From JBELHR01 sp042091275 (GTDB lineage Bacteria > Bacteroidota > Bacteroidia > Flavobacteriales > Flavobacteriaceae), in NCBI GenBank assembly GCA_042091275.1, contig JBELHR010000004.1, positions 1 to 64,000 on the forward strand: 64,000 bases of DNA. Direction: 5' to 3'. Each line of letters begins with the position of its first letter. The first letter of the stretch is position 1. The notes below the pieces were generated by a model. It saw only the letters and a program-made list of their open reading frames with translations, was not told the origin of the DNA and ran no database searches. Below are positions 17,797 through 25,745 of the stretch, piece by piece. Both the position numbers and the translations under genes were made by a program.

Positions 17797-18814
17797 TCAT
17801 TCCTCCAATTATACTTTTCATTTTGAGATCTGCCCTCAAGTCCTTGTATTTTTCTATAAAATTAAGACTAGAAATCCCACGTCTACAATAAACGAAAACC
17901 TCCGAATTATCCGGTAAATTATAAATAAAATCCTCTTGGTTTTCCTTGTCTAAAAAATGAGAATATTCCTTTAAGACCTCATCTTTCACTTGAGTTTTGT
18001 CTAATAACGACAATAAAGTGTTCTTCTGCAAATCTAATTCACTCCAGGATACCTCAGTGACATTTCGCTTGTTGTGAAACACTTGAATTTCAGCTTTGTT
18101 TACTCTTTTTGCACGAGCTTTCAATACACTTTGTCTCCATTGCTTCAGATCGTAGATAAGAACTTGATCCAGTTGTAGTTTTGCAGCATTTGTGATTAAG
18201 TCAATAACCATTTGAACTTGCATAGCTGCACATATATTTACAATCGGATTTAGTATTCCAACTTGCTCGCAGGAGAGATCCGCTCCTCCGTGATCCTGTT
18301 CAAAGAAATCTCTCAAATTGGCGGAGTAACCGCCGGTTTCTATCTCTATATTAAAGGAGGCTACATATGCGGTAAATTTATACATAGAGCCATAAATCAG
18401 AGGCTTCCCTTCCAAAACACAAAGATCATTTACCAGGAATTTTGTTGGCATGTGGTCACAACAATCCAAAACAACATCCGTCTTTTCTAAGAGGCTTTTC
18501 CCTGAATTCATATCAAAAAATTCATCGAAAGCCTCGACCTCTGCAGCTGGATTTAATTCCTTTATTTTTTGTTGTAGGCTTATAGCTTTTGGTCGGCCAA
18601 TATCTTTTTGATTGTAGATATATTGGCGATGCAAATTGGTGGAGTCCACGCGATCAAAATCTACCAATATCAGTTTCCCGATTCCGCTAGCCGCAAGACC
18701 CATAGCCACAAAACACCCCAATCCTCCACAACCGACTACAAGGACGGTTTTTTTCGAGAGGGCTTGTTGACCCGACAGACCGAGTATAGGTATTTGTCTA
18801 CTAAAATCTATCAC
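17777..18814 (-). CDS. moeB: MoeB/ThiF-family adenylyltransferase with C-terminal rhodanese domain
   Basis: 345 residues. Residues 1-235 are the E1-like domain: GCGGLG at 28-33, the ATP/metal region VDFDRVDSTNLHRQ (51-64), DCCDHMPTKFLVND and C182 in SCEQVGILNP. Residues about 250-345 are rhodanese-like with active-site loop CRRGISS (C310). The product should adenylate the MoaD C-terminus, and the rhodanese half may deliver sulfur. The two CxxC zinc pairs of E. coli MoeB are missing. Overlaps both neighbours (mobA-like by 14 bases, mutS-like by 20). ThiF or a dual MoaD/ThiS activator is the alternative. Confidence 0.88.
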   Translation of the reverse strand: MIDFSRQIPILGLSGQQALSKKTVLVVGCGGLGCFVAMGLAASGIGKLILVDFDRVDSTNLHRQYIYNQKDIGRPKAISLQQKIKELNPAAEVEAFDEFFDMNSGKSLLEKTDVVLDCCDHMPTKFLVNDLCVLEGKPLIYGSMYKFTAYVASFNIEIETGGYSANLRDFFEQDHGGADLSCEQVGILNPIVNICAAMQVQMVIDLITNAAKLQLDQVLIYDLKQWRQSVLKARAKRVNKAEIQVFHNKRNVTEVSWSELDLQKNTLLSLLDKTQVKDEVLKEYSHFLDKENQEDFIYNLPDNSEVFVYCRRGISSLNFIEKYKDLRADLKMKSIIGGMNGYEQS

Positions 18815-19883
18815 CTCGTTTCTTTAAGCGATTGTAATCCTCTTTATCATTTGCGTTTTCCAGCAATTCATCCTCTGTCTTTACAAGTGCCACATCCGTA
18901 TTGATCAAAACTTTTCTCGGGCAAGAATAACCAGATGCCAAGTACTGAAGCATTACAGGATAAGATTTAGGTTCGTATATCGCCACCAGGGGTTCAGGAA
19001 ATGGTTTGTCTAGGCCAATAGCTGCCGTTGCAACCTTTCCAAAGTTCCGTTTAGATATCAAATCCTCTAACAAACTCATCTCTAAAAGTGGTAAATCTAT
19101 TGCCAGCACTAAAAATGCCCTATTCGGGTACCTTTTAAATGCTGTAAGAATAGCTCCAAAAGGCCCCAAGTCTCCAAATTCATCTTCTATTCTATTGTCC
19201 AAGTCCAGATGAGTTCCTGGAGCAACAGAGTAAAAGACTTCTGAATTTTCACCAAGTGCCTGAGACAAAAGATTTTTGACATGATTTTTTTGACTCTGGT
19301 CGTGGTAGACCAAGGCGGATTTGTCACTACCCATTCTCGAACTCTTTCCACCAATCAGAATTAGACCACTCAACTCGGGCTCTGGACAAAAAGCAGAAAT
19401 CAACGCACTAATTTCAGCGATAGAATGAACGGTAGGGACATCCTTAAATTCACGGAGAAAATCGAATAATTCCCAATCCTCCTCCAAAGACACAAAAGCA
19501 AGGACATTGCTAAGCTGAGTCATTCTCCTTTCGACAGAACCTCTTTTTTTTGGATCTAAAAATACAATCTGGTGCTCCGCTTCAAAATGATTGCCATTTA
19601 CAAGACAAATGTCATAAGACGAAAATTGCGTTTGTCGTGTTGACTTTTCAAAATTACTAGAGAATTGGCTTTGATAAAAACCCTTGTCGTTATATGTGTA
19701 TGTATCGATGCCATTGTGGTCACTATCCCTATCATGAGAGCCATCGAGATAGACTGTTCTGTGATTTAGACTCGAGGAAATCTCTTGAACACAGTTTTCA
19801 ATTGCTGCGCATGAAGTTCCTAAAATGGATATCTCAACTGCTCCTTTGCGCTTGGCTAACTTTACATGCTTTTGATGCTTCAT
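18801..19883 (-). CDS. MobA-like nucleotidyltransferase with degenerate MobB-like N-terminus
   Basis: 360 residues. The C-terminal half (about 170-350) is a MobA-type NTP transferase with LIGGKSSRMGSDKSAL (about 176-191) and LAIDLPLLE as the metal-binding region. MobA attaches GMP to molybdopterin. The N-terminal half (about 15-165) resembles MobB in layout, but the Walker A position reads GTSCAAIEN, lacking the GK[ST] of a working P-loop. The start overlaps the end of moaC by 4 bases. It may make Mo-MGD or MCD or have a related nucleotidyltransferase role; the position within the Moco chain supports the former. Confidence 0.85.
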   Translation of the reverse strand: MKHQKHVKLAKRKGAVEISILGTSCAAIENCVQEISSSLNHRTVYLDGSHDRDSDHNGIDTYTYNDKGFYQSQFSSNFEKSTRQTQFSSYDICLVNGNHFEAEHQIVFLDPKKRGSVERRMTQLSNVLAFVSLEEDWELFDFLREFKDVPTVHSIAEISALISAFCPEPELSGLILIGGKSSRMGSDKSALVYHDQSQKNHVKNLLSQALGENSEVFYSVAPGTHLDLDNRIEDEFGDLGPFGAILTAFKRYPNRAFLVLAIDLPLLEMSLLEDLISKRNFGKVATAAIGLDKPFPEPLVAIYEPKSYPVMLQYLASGYSCPRKVLINTDVALVKTEDELLENANDKEDYNRLKKRGDRF

Positions 19884-20365
19884 AGTGAAAAATCATTTTT
19901 ACCTCCTTGCTTAGAGATTAATTTTAGCTCCTTAATTTCTATATGTGGATTGACTGCTTTGCACATATCATAAACCGTCAAAGCTGCTATATTGGCTCCC
20001 ATCAAAGCCTCCATCTCCACTCCTGTTTTACCTTCCAAAGACACCGTACACAAAATCTCTATTTGCCCTTCCTGTCTGGGTTGTATGAGAATCTCGACTC
20101 CCGAGATCTGTAAAGGATGACACATAGGGATCAAAAAAGGAGTTTGCTTTACGCCTTGAATCCCTGCTATTATAGCAGTTTGAAAAACAGGCCCCTTAGG
20201 CATTTTTAATTCGTGTACTCCTTGCTCTTGAATCAATTGTTCAAACAACTCGGGCCCAAGCGCAACTATTGCAGAGGCTGTAGCTTTTCGTTTGCTCGAT
20301 ACTTTGCCGCCGACATCTACCATTTTCGCTTTGTTAGCGGCATTTATATGTGAAAAATCTTCCAT
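19880..20365 (-). CDS. moaC: Cyclic pyranopterin monophosphate synthase MoaC
   Basis: 161 residues, the usual length. Second enzyme of Moco synthesis, turning the MoaA product into cPMP. Family motifs are present in order: MVDVGGKVSSKRKATA, KGPVFQTAIIAGIQGVK, LIPMCHPLQISG, the ring region EGKTGVEMEALMGANIAAL, and YDMCKAV with the catalytic D-x2-K. Sits 3 bases after moeA and overlaps the mobA-like gene by 4. Confidence 0.98.
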   Translation of the reverse strand: MEDFSHINAANKAKMVDVGGKVSSKRKATASAIVALGPELFEQLIQEQGVHELKMPKGPVFQTAIIAGIQGVKQTPFLIPMCHPLQISGVEILIQPRQEGQIEILCTVSLEGKTGVEMEALMGANIAALTVYDMCKAVNPHIEIKELKLISKQGGKNDFSL

Positions 20366-20368
20366 AAT

Positions 20369-21535
20369 CTAAAATCGTATTAATCTATAATTTTCTCCTT
20401 TTTCAAAAATGGACTTACCTTGAGGAAGGACGAGCATTCCATCTGCCAAACTCAAGCCGACCAAGTCTCCTGATCCATTTAATCTTATTGGAATCACACC
20501 GCCATCTCCCGAAATTTTCACGGGTTGAAACAAGGTGAGCTCTGGACGGAATTCTATCTTTTCTTTTAGAATAGCATATTCTTCCCTAACACCTCCGTTT
20601 AACCAAGACAGGAAGTAATAGTGATAACAAACAAAGGTAGATACTGGATTTCCCGGAAATCCGAATACTAATTTTTCTCCTTTATTGCCGAACCAAAATG
20701 GTTTTCCAGGTCTTTGGGCTACTCTGTGGAACAGGGTCTCCACCTGCAATTCTTCAAGCGCTTGTGGTAAAAAGTCAAATTTACCTTTTGAAACAGCTCC
20801 ACTACAAATAATAACATCATATCGCGATAAAAGATCAGATAGTTTGGATTTTAAGCCCGCTAAATCATCTTCAAAATGATAGTCGTCTGCGATAAAGCCC
20901 TTTTTTCTAAGGTCACTTTTCATAAAGATGGTATTCGACCTCCTGATTTGATATGGTCTAGGCTTTTGAGAAACAGGAACCAACTCATCTCCTGTTGAGA
21001 GTAAGGCTATGGTAGGCAGTCTGTAAACAAGTACCTTAATTTTTCCAACCGTAGCCAAGATAGCAATATCTCCAGCATTTAAAGTTTTTCCTTTTTTTAT
21101 CAGGAGATTACCTTTTTGTTGATCGCTCCCTTTTCGATGAATGTTTTTGTTTTGGACTGCAATATTGTTCTCCAAGGAGACCAAGTCATCCGATTTCTCA
21201 ATTTGCTCATAAGGAACTACAGTATCGCAATTCAGAGGTAGCATAGCTCCAGTCATAACTTCAATGCAGTTACCTTGGCCATTGTTCAATTGAGTCTGAG
21301 GAGATCCAGCTGCTTGAACTTCTTGAATAAACAACTTGTTTCTTCCTTGGGTTAAATTTTCAAAACTGAGTGCAATACCATCCATTGCTACCCTATCGAA
21401 TGGCGGGAAATCTCTGTCCGCTAAAATATCTTCAGCAAGAATTCTTCCTTGAGCCTGCTCCAAATCGACCAGTTCCTCAACCAAAGAAATTTGTTTTTCC
21501 AAAACCTTAGAGAGAGCTGTATTTACCGTAATCAT
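20369..21535 (-). CDS. moeA: Molybdopterin molybdotransferase MoeA
   Basis: 388 residues. Inserts molybdate into adenylated molybdopterin. Visible motifs are RDFPPFDRVAMDGIA (N-terminal domain), EVMTGAMLPLNCDTVVPYE, LLSTGDELV, SGAVSKGKFDF, FHRVAQRPGKPFWFG and FPGNPVSTFVCY in the MoCF-like catalytic domain. The C-terminal domain IV follows. The start ATGA overlaps the stop of the upstream membrane protein gene. No separate mogA is seen in the window, so MPT adenylation must be encoded elsewhere. Confidence 0.97.
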   Translation of the reverse strand: MITVNTALSKVLEKQISLVEELVDLEQAQGRILAEDILADRDFPPFDRVAMDGIALSFENLTQGRNKLFIQEVQAAGSPQTQLNNGQGNCIEVMTGAMLPLNCDTVVPYEQIEKSDDLVSLENNIAVQNKNIHRKGSDQQKGNLLIKKGKTLNAGDIAILATVGKIKVLVYRLPTIALLSTGDELVPVSQKPRPYQIRRSNTIFMKSDLRKKGFIADDYHFEDDLAGLKSKLSDLLSRYDVIICSGAVSKGKFDFLPQALEELQVETLFHRVAQRPGKPFWFGNKGEKLVFGFPGNPVSTFVCYHYYFLSWLNGGVREEYAILKEKIEFRPELTLFQPVKISGDGGVIPIRLNGSGDLVGLSLADGMLVLPQGKSIFEKGENYRLIRF

Positions 21536-21921
21536 TTTTGAAAATTTTTAAAAATACGATAAGATGTTCTTATCGTTAAAAACAAAAACACCAAGAGAAT
21601 TAATTCATAAAAGGACCAAAAGACAAAACTCTTGCGCCCCATATTGGCAATACTAATTTCTTGATTAACCGTTTCAAAAAGCACAGCTCCAAAGAAAAAC
21701 AGGGAACTTAAAACGACTAAACTCAAAAGCATTTTAATCCATAAGGTATTATCTGAAATAATATAGCTGGCGATCAAAAATAAAACCGTCAAAAAGGAAT
21801 AGACCAACAAATAATCCAACACCGCAATATCTGTCAACACTAAGGGCAGAGACCAAGTCAACAGAAGAGACAAAAGGATTCCAAAAACAGCCGTAAAATA
21901 TAATTTAATTCGTTTACTCAT
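21532..21921 (-). CDS. Four-TM membrane protein inside the Moco operon
   Basis: 129 residues, almost all hydrophobic, with four likely membrane helices (about 7-30, 36-56, 62-84, 100-120) and basic ends. I do not recognise the family. It overlaps moaA and moeA by 4 bases each (ATGA type), so it is translated from the same message as two Moco enzymes. No metal-binding cysteines or histidines stand out. A link to molybdate or precursor handling is only inferred from position. Confidence 0.8.
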   Translation of the reverse strand: MSKRIKLYFTAVFGILLSLLLTWSLPLVLTDIAVLDYLLVYSFLTVLFLIASYIISDNTLWIKMLLSLVVLSSLFFFGAVLFETVNQEISIANMGRKSFVFWSFYELILLVFLFLTIRTSYRIFKNFQK

Positions 21922-22925
21922 CCTCCAATATGTGACATGCTTTGTAGAAAATTACCATCATTTTCTATTTCTAAATCTCTTTCAGCTACAAAACCGTTTT
22001 CGGGCTTTTTCCAAACAAGACGCTGCAGCTCACTTTTAATTTTTATTCTTCGTTCCAAATCGGACATACTCGAATCGCGCAAAAGAGTTTTAAAATCAAA
22101 AACTCCTCCATCGTAAAGACAGTTTTTGAGCTCCCCTTTGGCAGTAAATCGAATTCTATTGCAATCTCCGCAAATGGTTCTTGTGTAGGCAGGGATTATT
22201 CCTATACCTCCCTTTGAATTTGGAATCTTAAATTTTACCGTAGTATCCTTGGGAGCCCTCCCCAAAGCAATCAACTCCGGTATCCCCTTTTGCAAAATCC
22301 CTTCAATGCCCGATTGATTTAAAAACTTGACCGAGGCCTTGTCACTCCCTCCATTAAAAGGCATTTCTTCAATAAAACGAACTTCGAGGTTCTTTTCTAT
22401 AGTGAGTTTCGCAAAATCTAGGATTTCATCTGCGTTAAACTCAGACATCACAACGACATTGAGTTTGGTAGAAATACCCATTTCGAGGAGCCCTTCTAAA
22501 CTCTCCCATACTTTATGGAATTGATTTCTTCTAGTAATTTTTGCAAAACGATCTGCGCGAAGACTGTCCAGACTCAAATTGACACTACCAATACCGAGGT
22601 CCTTTAACAGCGACAAATGTGGCTTGAGCAAAACACCATTGGTTGTTATATGCCAAGAATCCAGACCTTGGAGATTTGATATCCCTTGAAGTAAAGTTTG
22701 AATGTCTTTTCGAACAAAGGGTTCTCCTCCAGTTATTCGAATCTTCTTGATTCCCAATTCAACCGCCTGACTGATCAATTCCAGGTACTCCTCAAAGCTT
22801 AAGAGAGCAGATCTCTGGGCCAAGTCAATACCTTCGGCCGGCATGCAATAGCTACACCTAAGATTACAGCGATCGGTCACTGCAATTCGCATATAGTCTA
22901 TTTCTCTACCCCACCGGTCCTTCAT
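21918..22925 (-). CDS. moaA: GTP 3',8-cyclase MoaA
   Basis: 335 residues from the ATG at 22925 (MKDRWGREIDYMR). An upstream ATG at 22973 would read through the promoter and the rpmA terminator, so I reject it. Radical SAM enzyme for the first step of Moco synthesis. The SAM cluster motif is CNLRCSYC (C20, C24, C27). The C-terminal cluster is in TRTICGDCNRIRF and KNCLYDGG. MoaA usually ends in a GG-type tail needed for activity, and here the protein ends SMSHIGG. First gene of the Moco chain. Confidence 0.97.
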   Translation of the reverse strand: MKDRWGREIDYMRIAVTDRCNLRCSYCMPAEGIDLAQRSALLSFEEYLELISQAVELGIKKIRITGGEPFVRKDIQTLLQGISNLQGLDSWHITTNGVLLKPHLSLLKDLGIGSVNLSLDSLRADRFAKITRRNQFHKVWESLEGLLEMGISTKLNVVVMSEFNADEILDFAKLTIEKNLEVRFIEEMPFNGGSDKASVKFLNQSGIEGILQKGIPELIALGRAPKDTTVKFKIPNSKGGIGIIPAYTRTICGDCNRIRFTAKGELKNCLYDGGVFDFKTLLRDSSMSDLERRIKIKSELQRLVWKKPENGFVAERDLEIENDGNFLQSMSHIGG

Positions 22926-22942
22926 TTGGTATAATTTACACT

Positions 22943-22973
22943 CAAATTTAGGCAAAAAAAAACTCCCAAACAA
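22943..22973 (-). promoter_or_regulatory. Promoter of the moaA operon (-33/-7)
   Basis: On the minus strand, TTG at 22971-22973, a 20-base spacer, then TAAATTTG at 22943-22950. The -7 ends 17 bases before the moaA ATG. The -33 lies in the loop and edge of the rpmA terminator hairpin, so the two signals share DNA. Confidence 0.65.
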
Positions 22974-22984
22974 TTGGGAGTTTT
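22954..22984 (-). terminator. Rho-independent terminator of rplU-rpmA
   Basis: Stem AAAACTCCCAA at 59-69 of this block (22959-22969) with its complement at 22974-22984 and a four-base loop. The U tract on the minus strand comes from the A run 22954-22962. It lies 19 bases after the rpmA stop. Confidence 0.9.
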
Positions 22985-23003
22985 AATGTTTCTCTACGAA
23001 AAT

Positions 23004-23264
23004 CTAAGCCTCAAAAGGAACTATAGATACGTAAGATTTGTTGTCTCTTTTCTTGATGAATTCAACTACACCATCAACTTTAGCGTGTAAAGTATGATCT
23101 TTTCCCATGTAAACATTTTCACCTGGGTTGTGAGTTGTTCCTCTTTGACGAACAAGTATATTTCCTGCAATCGCAGCTTGCCCTCCAAAAATCTTAACAC
23201 CAAGTCGTTTCGATTCTGATTCTCTACCGTTCTTCGAACTTCCGACACCTTTCTTATGAGCCAT
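23004..23264 (-). CDS. rpmA: 50S ribosomal protein bL27
   Basis: 86 residues starting MAHKKGVGSSKNGRES, the standard L27 N-terminus with no cleavable extension. The core RLGVKIFGGQAAIAGNI and VRQRGTTHNPG is fully conserved. It sits near the peptidyl transferase centre. Follows rplU by 47 bases, the universal order. Confidence 0.99.
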   Translation of the reverse strand: MAHKKGVGSSKNGRESESKRLGVKIFGGQAAIAGNILVRQRGTTHNPGENVYMGKDHTLHAKVDGVVEFIKKRDNKSYVSIVPFEA

Positions 23265-23311
23265 AATTTAGGGTTTTTAAAACTCGCTTTTAAGCAAGTA
23301 TGGGTTAATAA

Positions 23312-23683
23312 TTACTTAGCTTCTTCTTTAGAAGCTTCTTCTTTTTTAGGCGCTGCTTTTTTCTTTGCTGCACTTACTGTGATACCATCGATTTGAATTT
23401 CAGTCAAATACTGACGGTGTCCATTCTTTACTTTGTAACCTTTTCTTCTTTTCTTCTTGAAAACGATTACTTTGTCTCCCTTAAGGTGACCTAATACAGT
23501 AGCTTTTACTTTAGCTCCTTTTATAGCTGGGGCGCCAACAGTTACCTTCCCTGCTTTGTCGACTAAAAGAACATTGTCAAAAGTAACTTTTGAACCTTCT
23601 TCAGCTGTCAAGCGGTGAACGTACACTTTCTGATCTTTAGCAACTTTAAATTGCTGCCCTGCTATCTCTACAATTGCGTACAT
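23312..23683 (-). CDS. rplU: 50S ribosomal protein bL21
   Basis: 123 residues. L21 core at 1-102 (MYAIVEIAGQQFKV..., KVIVFKKKRRKGYKVKNGHRQ, LTEIQIDGI). A lysine/alanine/glutamate-rich tail of about 18 residues extends past the usual end, a common low-complexity extension in this group. Own promoter upstream. Confidence 0.99.
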   Translation of the reverse strand: MYAIVEIAGQQFKVAKDQKVYVHRLTAEEGSKVTFDNVLLVDKAGKVTVGAPAIKGAKVKATVLGHLKGDKVIVFKKKRRKGYKVKNGHRQYLTEIQIDGITVSAAKKKAAPKKEEASKEEAK

Positions 23684-23722
23684 AATTAATAATTTTAGTT
23701 TCGCGTCATTTTAAAACGAGTG

Positions 23723-23752
23723 CAAATATACATATTTTTAGGCAAGTACCAA
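23723..23752 (-). promoter_or_regulatory. Promoter of rplU-rpmA (-33/-7)
   Basis: Minus strand TTG at 23750-23752, a 19-base spacer, then TATATTTG at 23723-23730, a good fit to the Bacteroidota TTG-N17-20-TAnnTTTG consensus. About 39 bases of leader precede the rplU ATG. Confidence 0.75.
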
Positions 23753-23776
23753 CAATTATTTATACCTTTATTTAAT

Positions 23777-24463
23777 ATGAAATACCCAGTTTTTAGAAAT
23801 ATCTCACTAGCTATATTCCTGCTAATCAGCCCAAATATTTTGGGTCAAAACATCAGTGTTGACGAAATCTTTAATCGCTATTTCGAGGCGATTGCCTCCA
23901 AGGACACTATCCTCTCCATAAAATCTCTTCAGACGGTGAGCAAAGCAGAGCTCAATGGCTACAATCTAGTATTGGACTCCAAGTTTCTCTCTCCAAATAA
24001 AAAATCAATTCACGCTAGTGTCGATAGCCTGACCATATCGGAGTTCCGATTCGACGGCTCTAATGCCTGGGAAAAAAATAAAAATGGAACTAGAGTAATT
24101 GACGGAATTGAGCTGGAATATCTAAAATCTCAATCCACTCCATTTATAGAGTTGAACGCTAGCGAGACATCGGTATTCAAGGGCATAGAAAAACTCAGAG
24201 ACAGGAACGTTTACGTCGTTCAGATTTCTCAAGACAAATTCGCTTACTACGACTGTTATAACGGCTTAAAACTGCGCTCAGTAAACCTAAAAAAAGCCAA
24301 AGACACCGCCTTTGTACAAATTATAGATTACAAGAACTACCAAAGCATTCAAGGAATCAAATATCCTCATCAAATGGAAATTACCTCCGGTGAACAAACC
24401 GCCCTGTATATACTTGTAGACCTCCAAATTAACAGCGGTGTGAAATCCTCAGATTTCAACTAA
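23777..24463 (+). CDS. Secreted LolA-like / outer-membrane lipoprotein-sorting-type protein
   Basis: 228 residues from the ATG at 23777 (MKYPVFRNISLA), which gives a clean signal peptide (about 22 residues, ending NILGQ). An earlier start would lie in the rplU promoter. The mature protein starts with a helix (VDEIFNRYFEAIASKD) followed by repeated beta strands, as in the LolA/LolB-like half barrel seen in many Bacteroidota periplasmic proteins. I cannot assign a substrate. Its stop overlaps that of the convergent EamA gene by 4 bases. Confidence 0.75.
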   Translation: MKYPVFRNISLAIFLLISPNILGQNISVDEIFNRYFEAIASKDTILSIKSLQTVSKAELNGYNLVLDSKFLSPNKKSIHASVDSLTISEFRFDGSNAWEKNKNGTRVIDGIELEYLKSQSTPFIELNASETSVFKGIEKLRDRNVYVVQISQDKFAYYDCYNGLKLRSVNLKKAKDTAFVQIIDYKNYQSIQGIKYPHQMEITSGEQTALYILVDLQINSGVKSSDFN

Positions 24464-25344
24464 TCTCTCATAAATCTATTCGTCAAATACACGCCTAGAA
24501 GGATAAAAATAGCTCCAGAAAGTTGTTGCCAAGCGACCTCTTCTCCGTCCCAAACTCCCCAACACAAGGCTACTATTGGAATCAAATAGGTTACAGAGGA
24601 AGCAAATACGGGTGTGGAAATTTGAACCAGTCGGTTAAATACAATTTTTGCAAAGGCAGTACCAATAATTGCTAAAATCGCCAGATAAATAAAAGAGTCT
24701 ATTTGAGTGGGACCCATCTGAAAATCATCAAAAAATCCAGTAAATATCAAAACGAGTACCGTTGGAATAATTAAAACCACAAAATTACCGAGAGTCATAC
24801 TCACGGCGTTTAAATCTGATAAATACTTCTTGATTATATTCACGTTTATCGCATAACCCATAGCGGACAACAGAATGAGTGAAGCATACCAATAATTTTG
24901 ATCGGGATTCAAAGCCGCTCCTTTTAGGATTAATATCAAGGTCCCCAAAAGCCCAATCAAAACTCCCAAAAGAGCCTTGGGTTTAAAATCAAATCCAAAG
25001 AAGAGGACTCCCAAGATTAAGGTGTTGAGCGGAACAAGAGAATTCAAAACTGCTGCAATAGAACTATCTATCTGGGCAATTGCAGTCGCAAAGAAAAAAG
25101 CGGGAAAAAAAGTTCCGACAAAAGCCGAAATCACAATATACTTCCAATGCTTCCTTTGGATTAATTTTAACTTTCTAAAACCTGTAATAACTAAAAAACT
25201 AGCTGTAAAAAGTATTCGAAAAGCACCGACCGCAATAGGATCTAAACCGATCAAGGCTTTTTTCATCAAAATAAAAGAACTCCCCCAAATTAAAGAGAGA
25301 AAGGTCAAATAAACCCACTTGTTTGTTTTAATAAAGTCTATCAC
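24460..25344 (-). CDS. EamA-family (DMT) transporter
   Basis: 294 residues with ten membrane helices in two EamA repeats (about 10-140 and 152-290). Family hallmarks are LIWGSSFILMKKAL near the N-terminus and the second-repeat end SGAIFILLGVYLTNR. An inner-membrane drug/metabolite exporter of unknown substrate. Single gene, convergent with the LolA-like gene. Confidence 0.92.
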   Translation of the reverse strand: MIDFIKTNKWVYLTFLSLIWGSSFILMKKALIGLDPIAVGAFRILFTASFLVITGFRKLKLIQRKHWKYIVISAFVGTFFPAFFFATAIAQIDSSIAAVLNSLVPLNTLILGVLFFGFDFKPKALLGVLIGLLGTLILILKGAALNPDQNYWYASLILLSAMGYAINVNIIKKYLSDLNAVSMTLGNFVVLIIPTVLVLIFTGFFDDFQMGPTQIDSFIYLAILAIIGTAFAKIVFNRLVQISTPVFASSVTYLIPIVALCWGVWDGEEVAWQQLSGAIFILLGVYLTNRFMRD

Positions 25345-25386
25345 TTAGCAAAAGTTTATTTTTTTTATTAATTCCCTTTCTATTCG

Positions 25387-25394
25387 TAAATTTG
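25387..25394 (+). promoter_or_regulatory. -7 element for the metal-binding lipoprotein gene
   Basis: TAAATTTG on the plus strand ends 18 bases before the ATG at 25413. An ORF start at the TTG inside this element is therefore not the real one. Confidence 0.6.
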
Positions 25395-25412
25395 CAGCCA
25401 AAGATAAAAATA

Positions 25413-25745
25413 ATGCAAAGATTTATACTCCTTCTAACCATAATACTTTTCACTTCTTGTGAACAAAAAAAGCCAGCTGAAATTGCTCAGATACAACAAA
25501 TTGACATTGAGATTGGCGGTATGACTTGTGAGATTGGTTGCGCTAAACTCATCGAGTCGAAATTGGCAAAAGTAGAGGGTGTTAAAGAAATAACAGTAGC
25601 TTTTTCCGACAGTATAGGAAGCATTACTTTTGACAAAAATCTTATCGATCAAAATCAAATTGTAAAAGCTTTGGAGGGTATTGCAGGTGGTGATTTATAT
25701 TCTGTAAAGTCTATTGAGACCATTCCAGCTGTTCCATCAGAATAA
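25413..25745 (+). CDS. HMA-domain lipoprotein
   Basis: 110 residues from the ATG at 25413. Lipobox LFTSC with the lipidated cysteine at 16, so it is probably anchored in an envelope membrane. A heavy-metal-associated domain follows (about 29-95) with GGMTCEIGCAKLIESKL, where the usual CxxC is CxxxC. It ends in a short proline/serine tail. Likely binds Cu or a similar soft metal in the periplasm, but the target is unknown. The 3' end overlaps the convergent gldD by 35 bases. Confidence 0.85.
   Translation: MQRFILLLTIILFTSCEQKKPAEIAQIQQIDIEIGGMTCEIGCAKLIESKLAKVEGVKEITVAFSDSIGSITFDKNLIDQNQIVKALEGIAGGDLYSVKSIETIPAVPSE

Noticed and set aside
22926..22973. Longer moaA start (MFGSFFLPKF...)
   Set aside because: It would be translated from the rpmA terminator and moaA promoter; MoaA family proteins align from MKDRWGR on.
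22926..23003. Possible Moco riboswitch before moaA
   Set aside because: The space holds only the rpmA terminator and promoter; the leader from the -7 element is under 20 bases, too short for a riboswitch.
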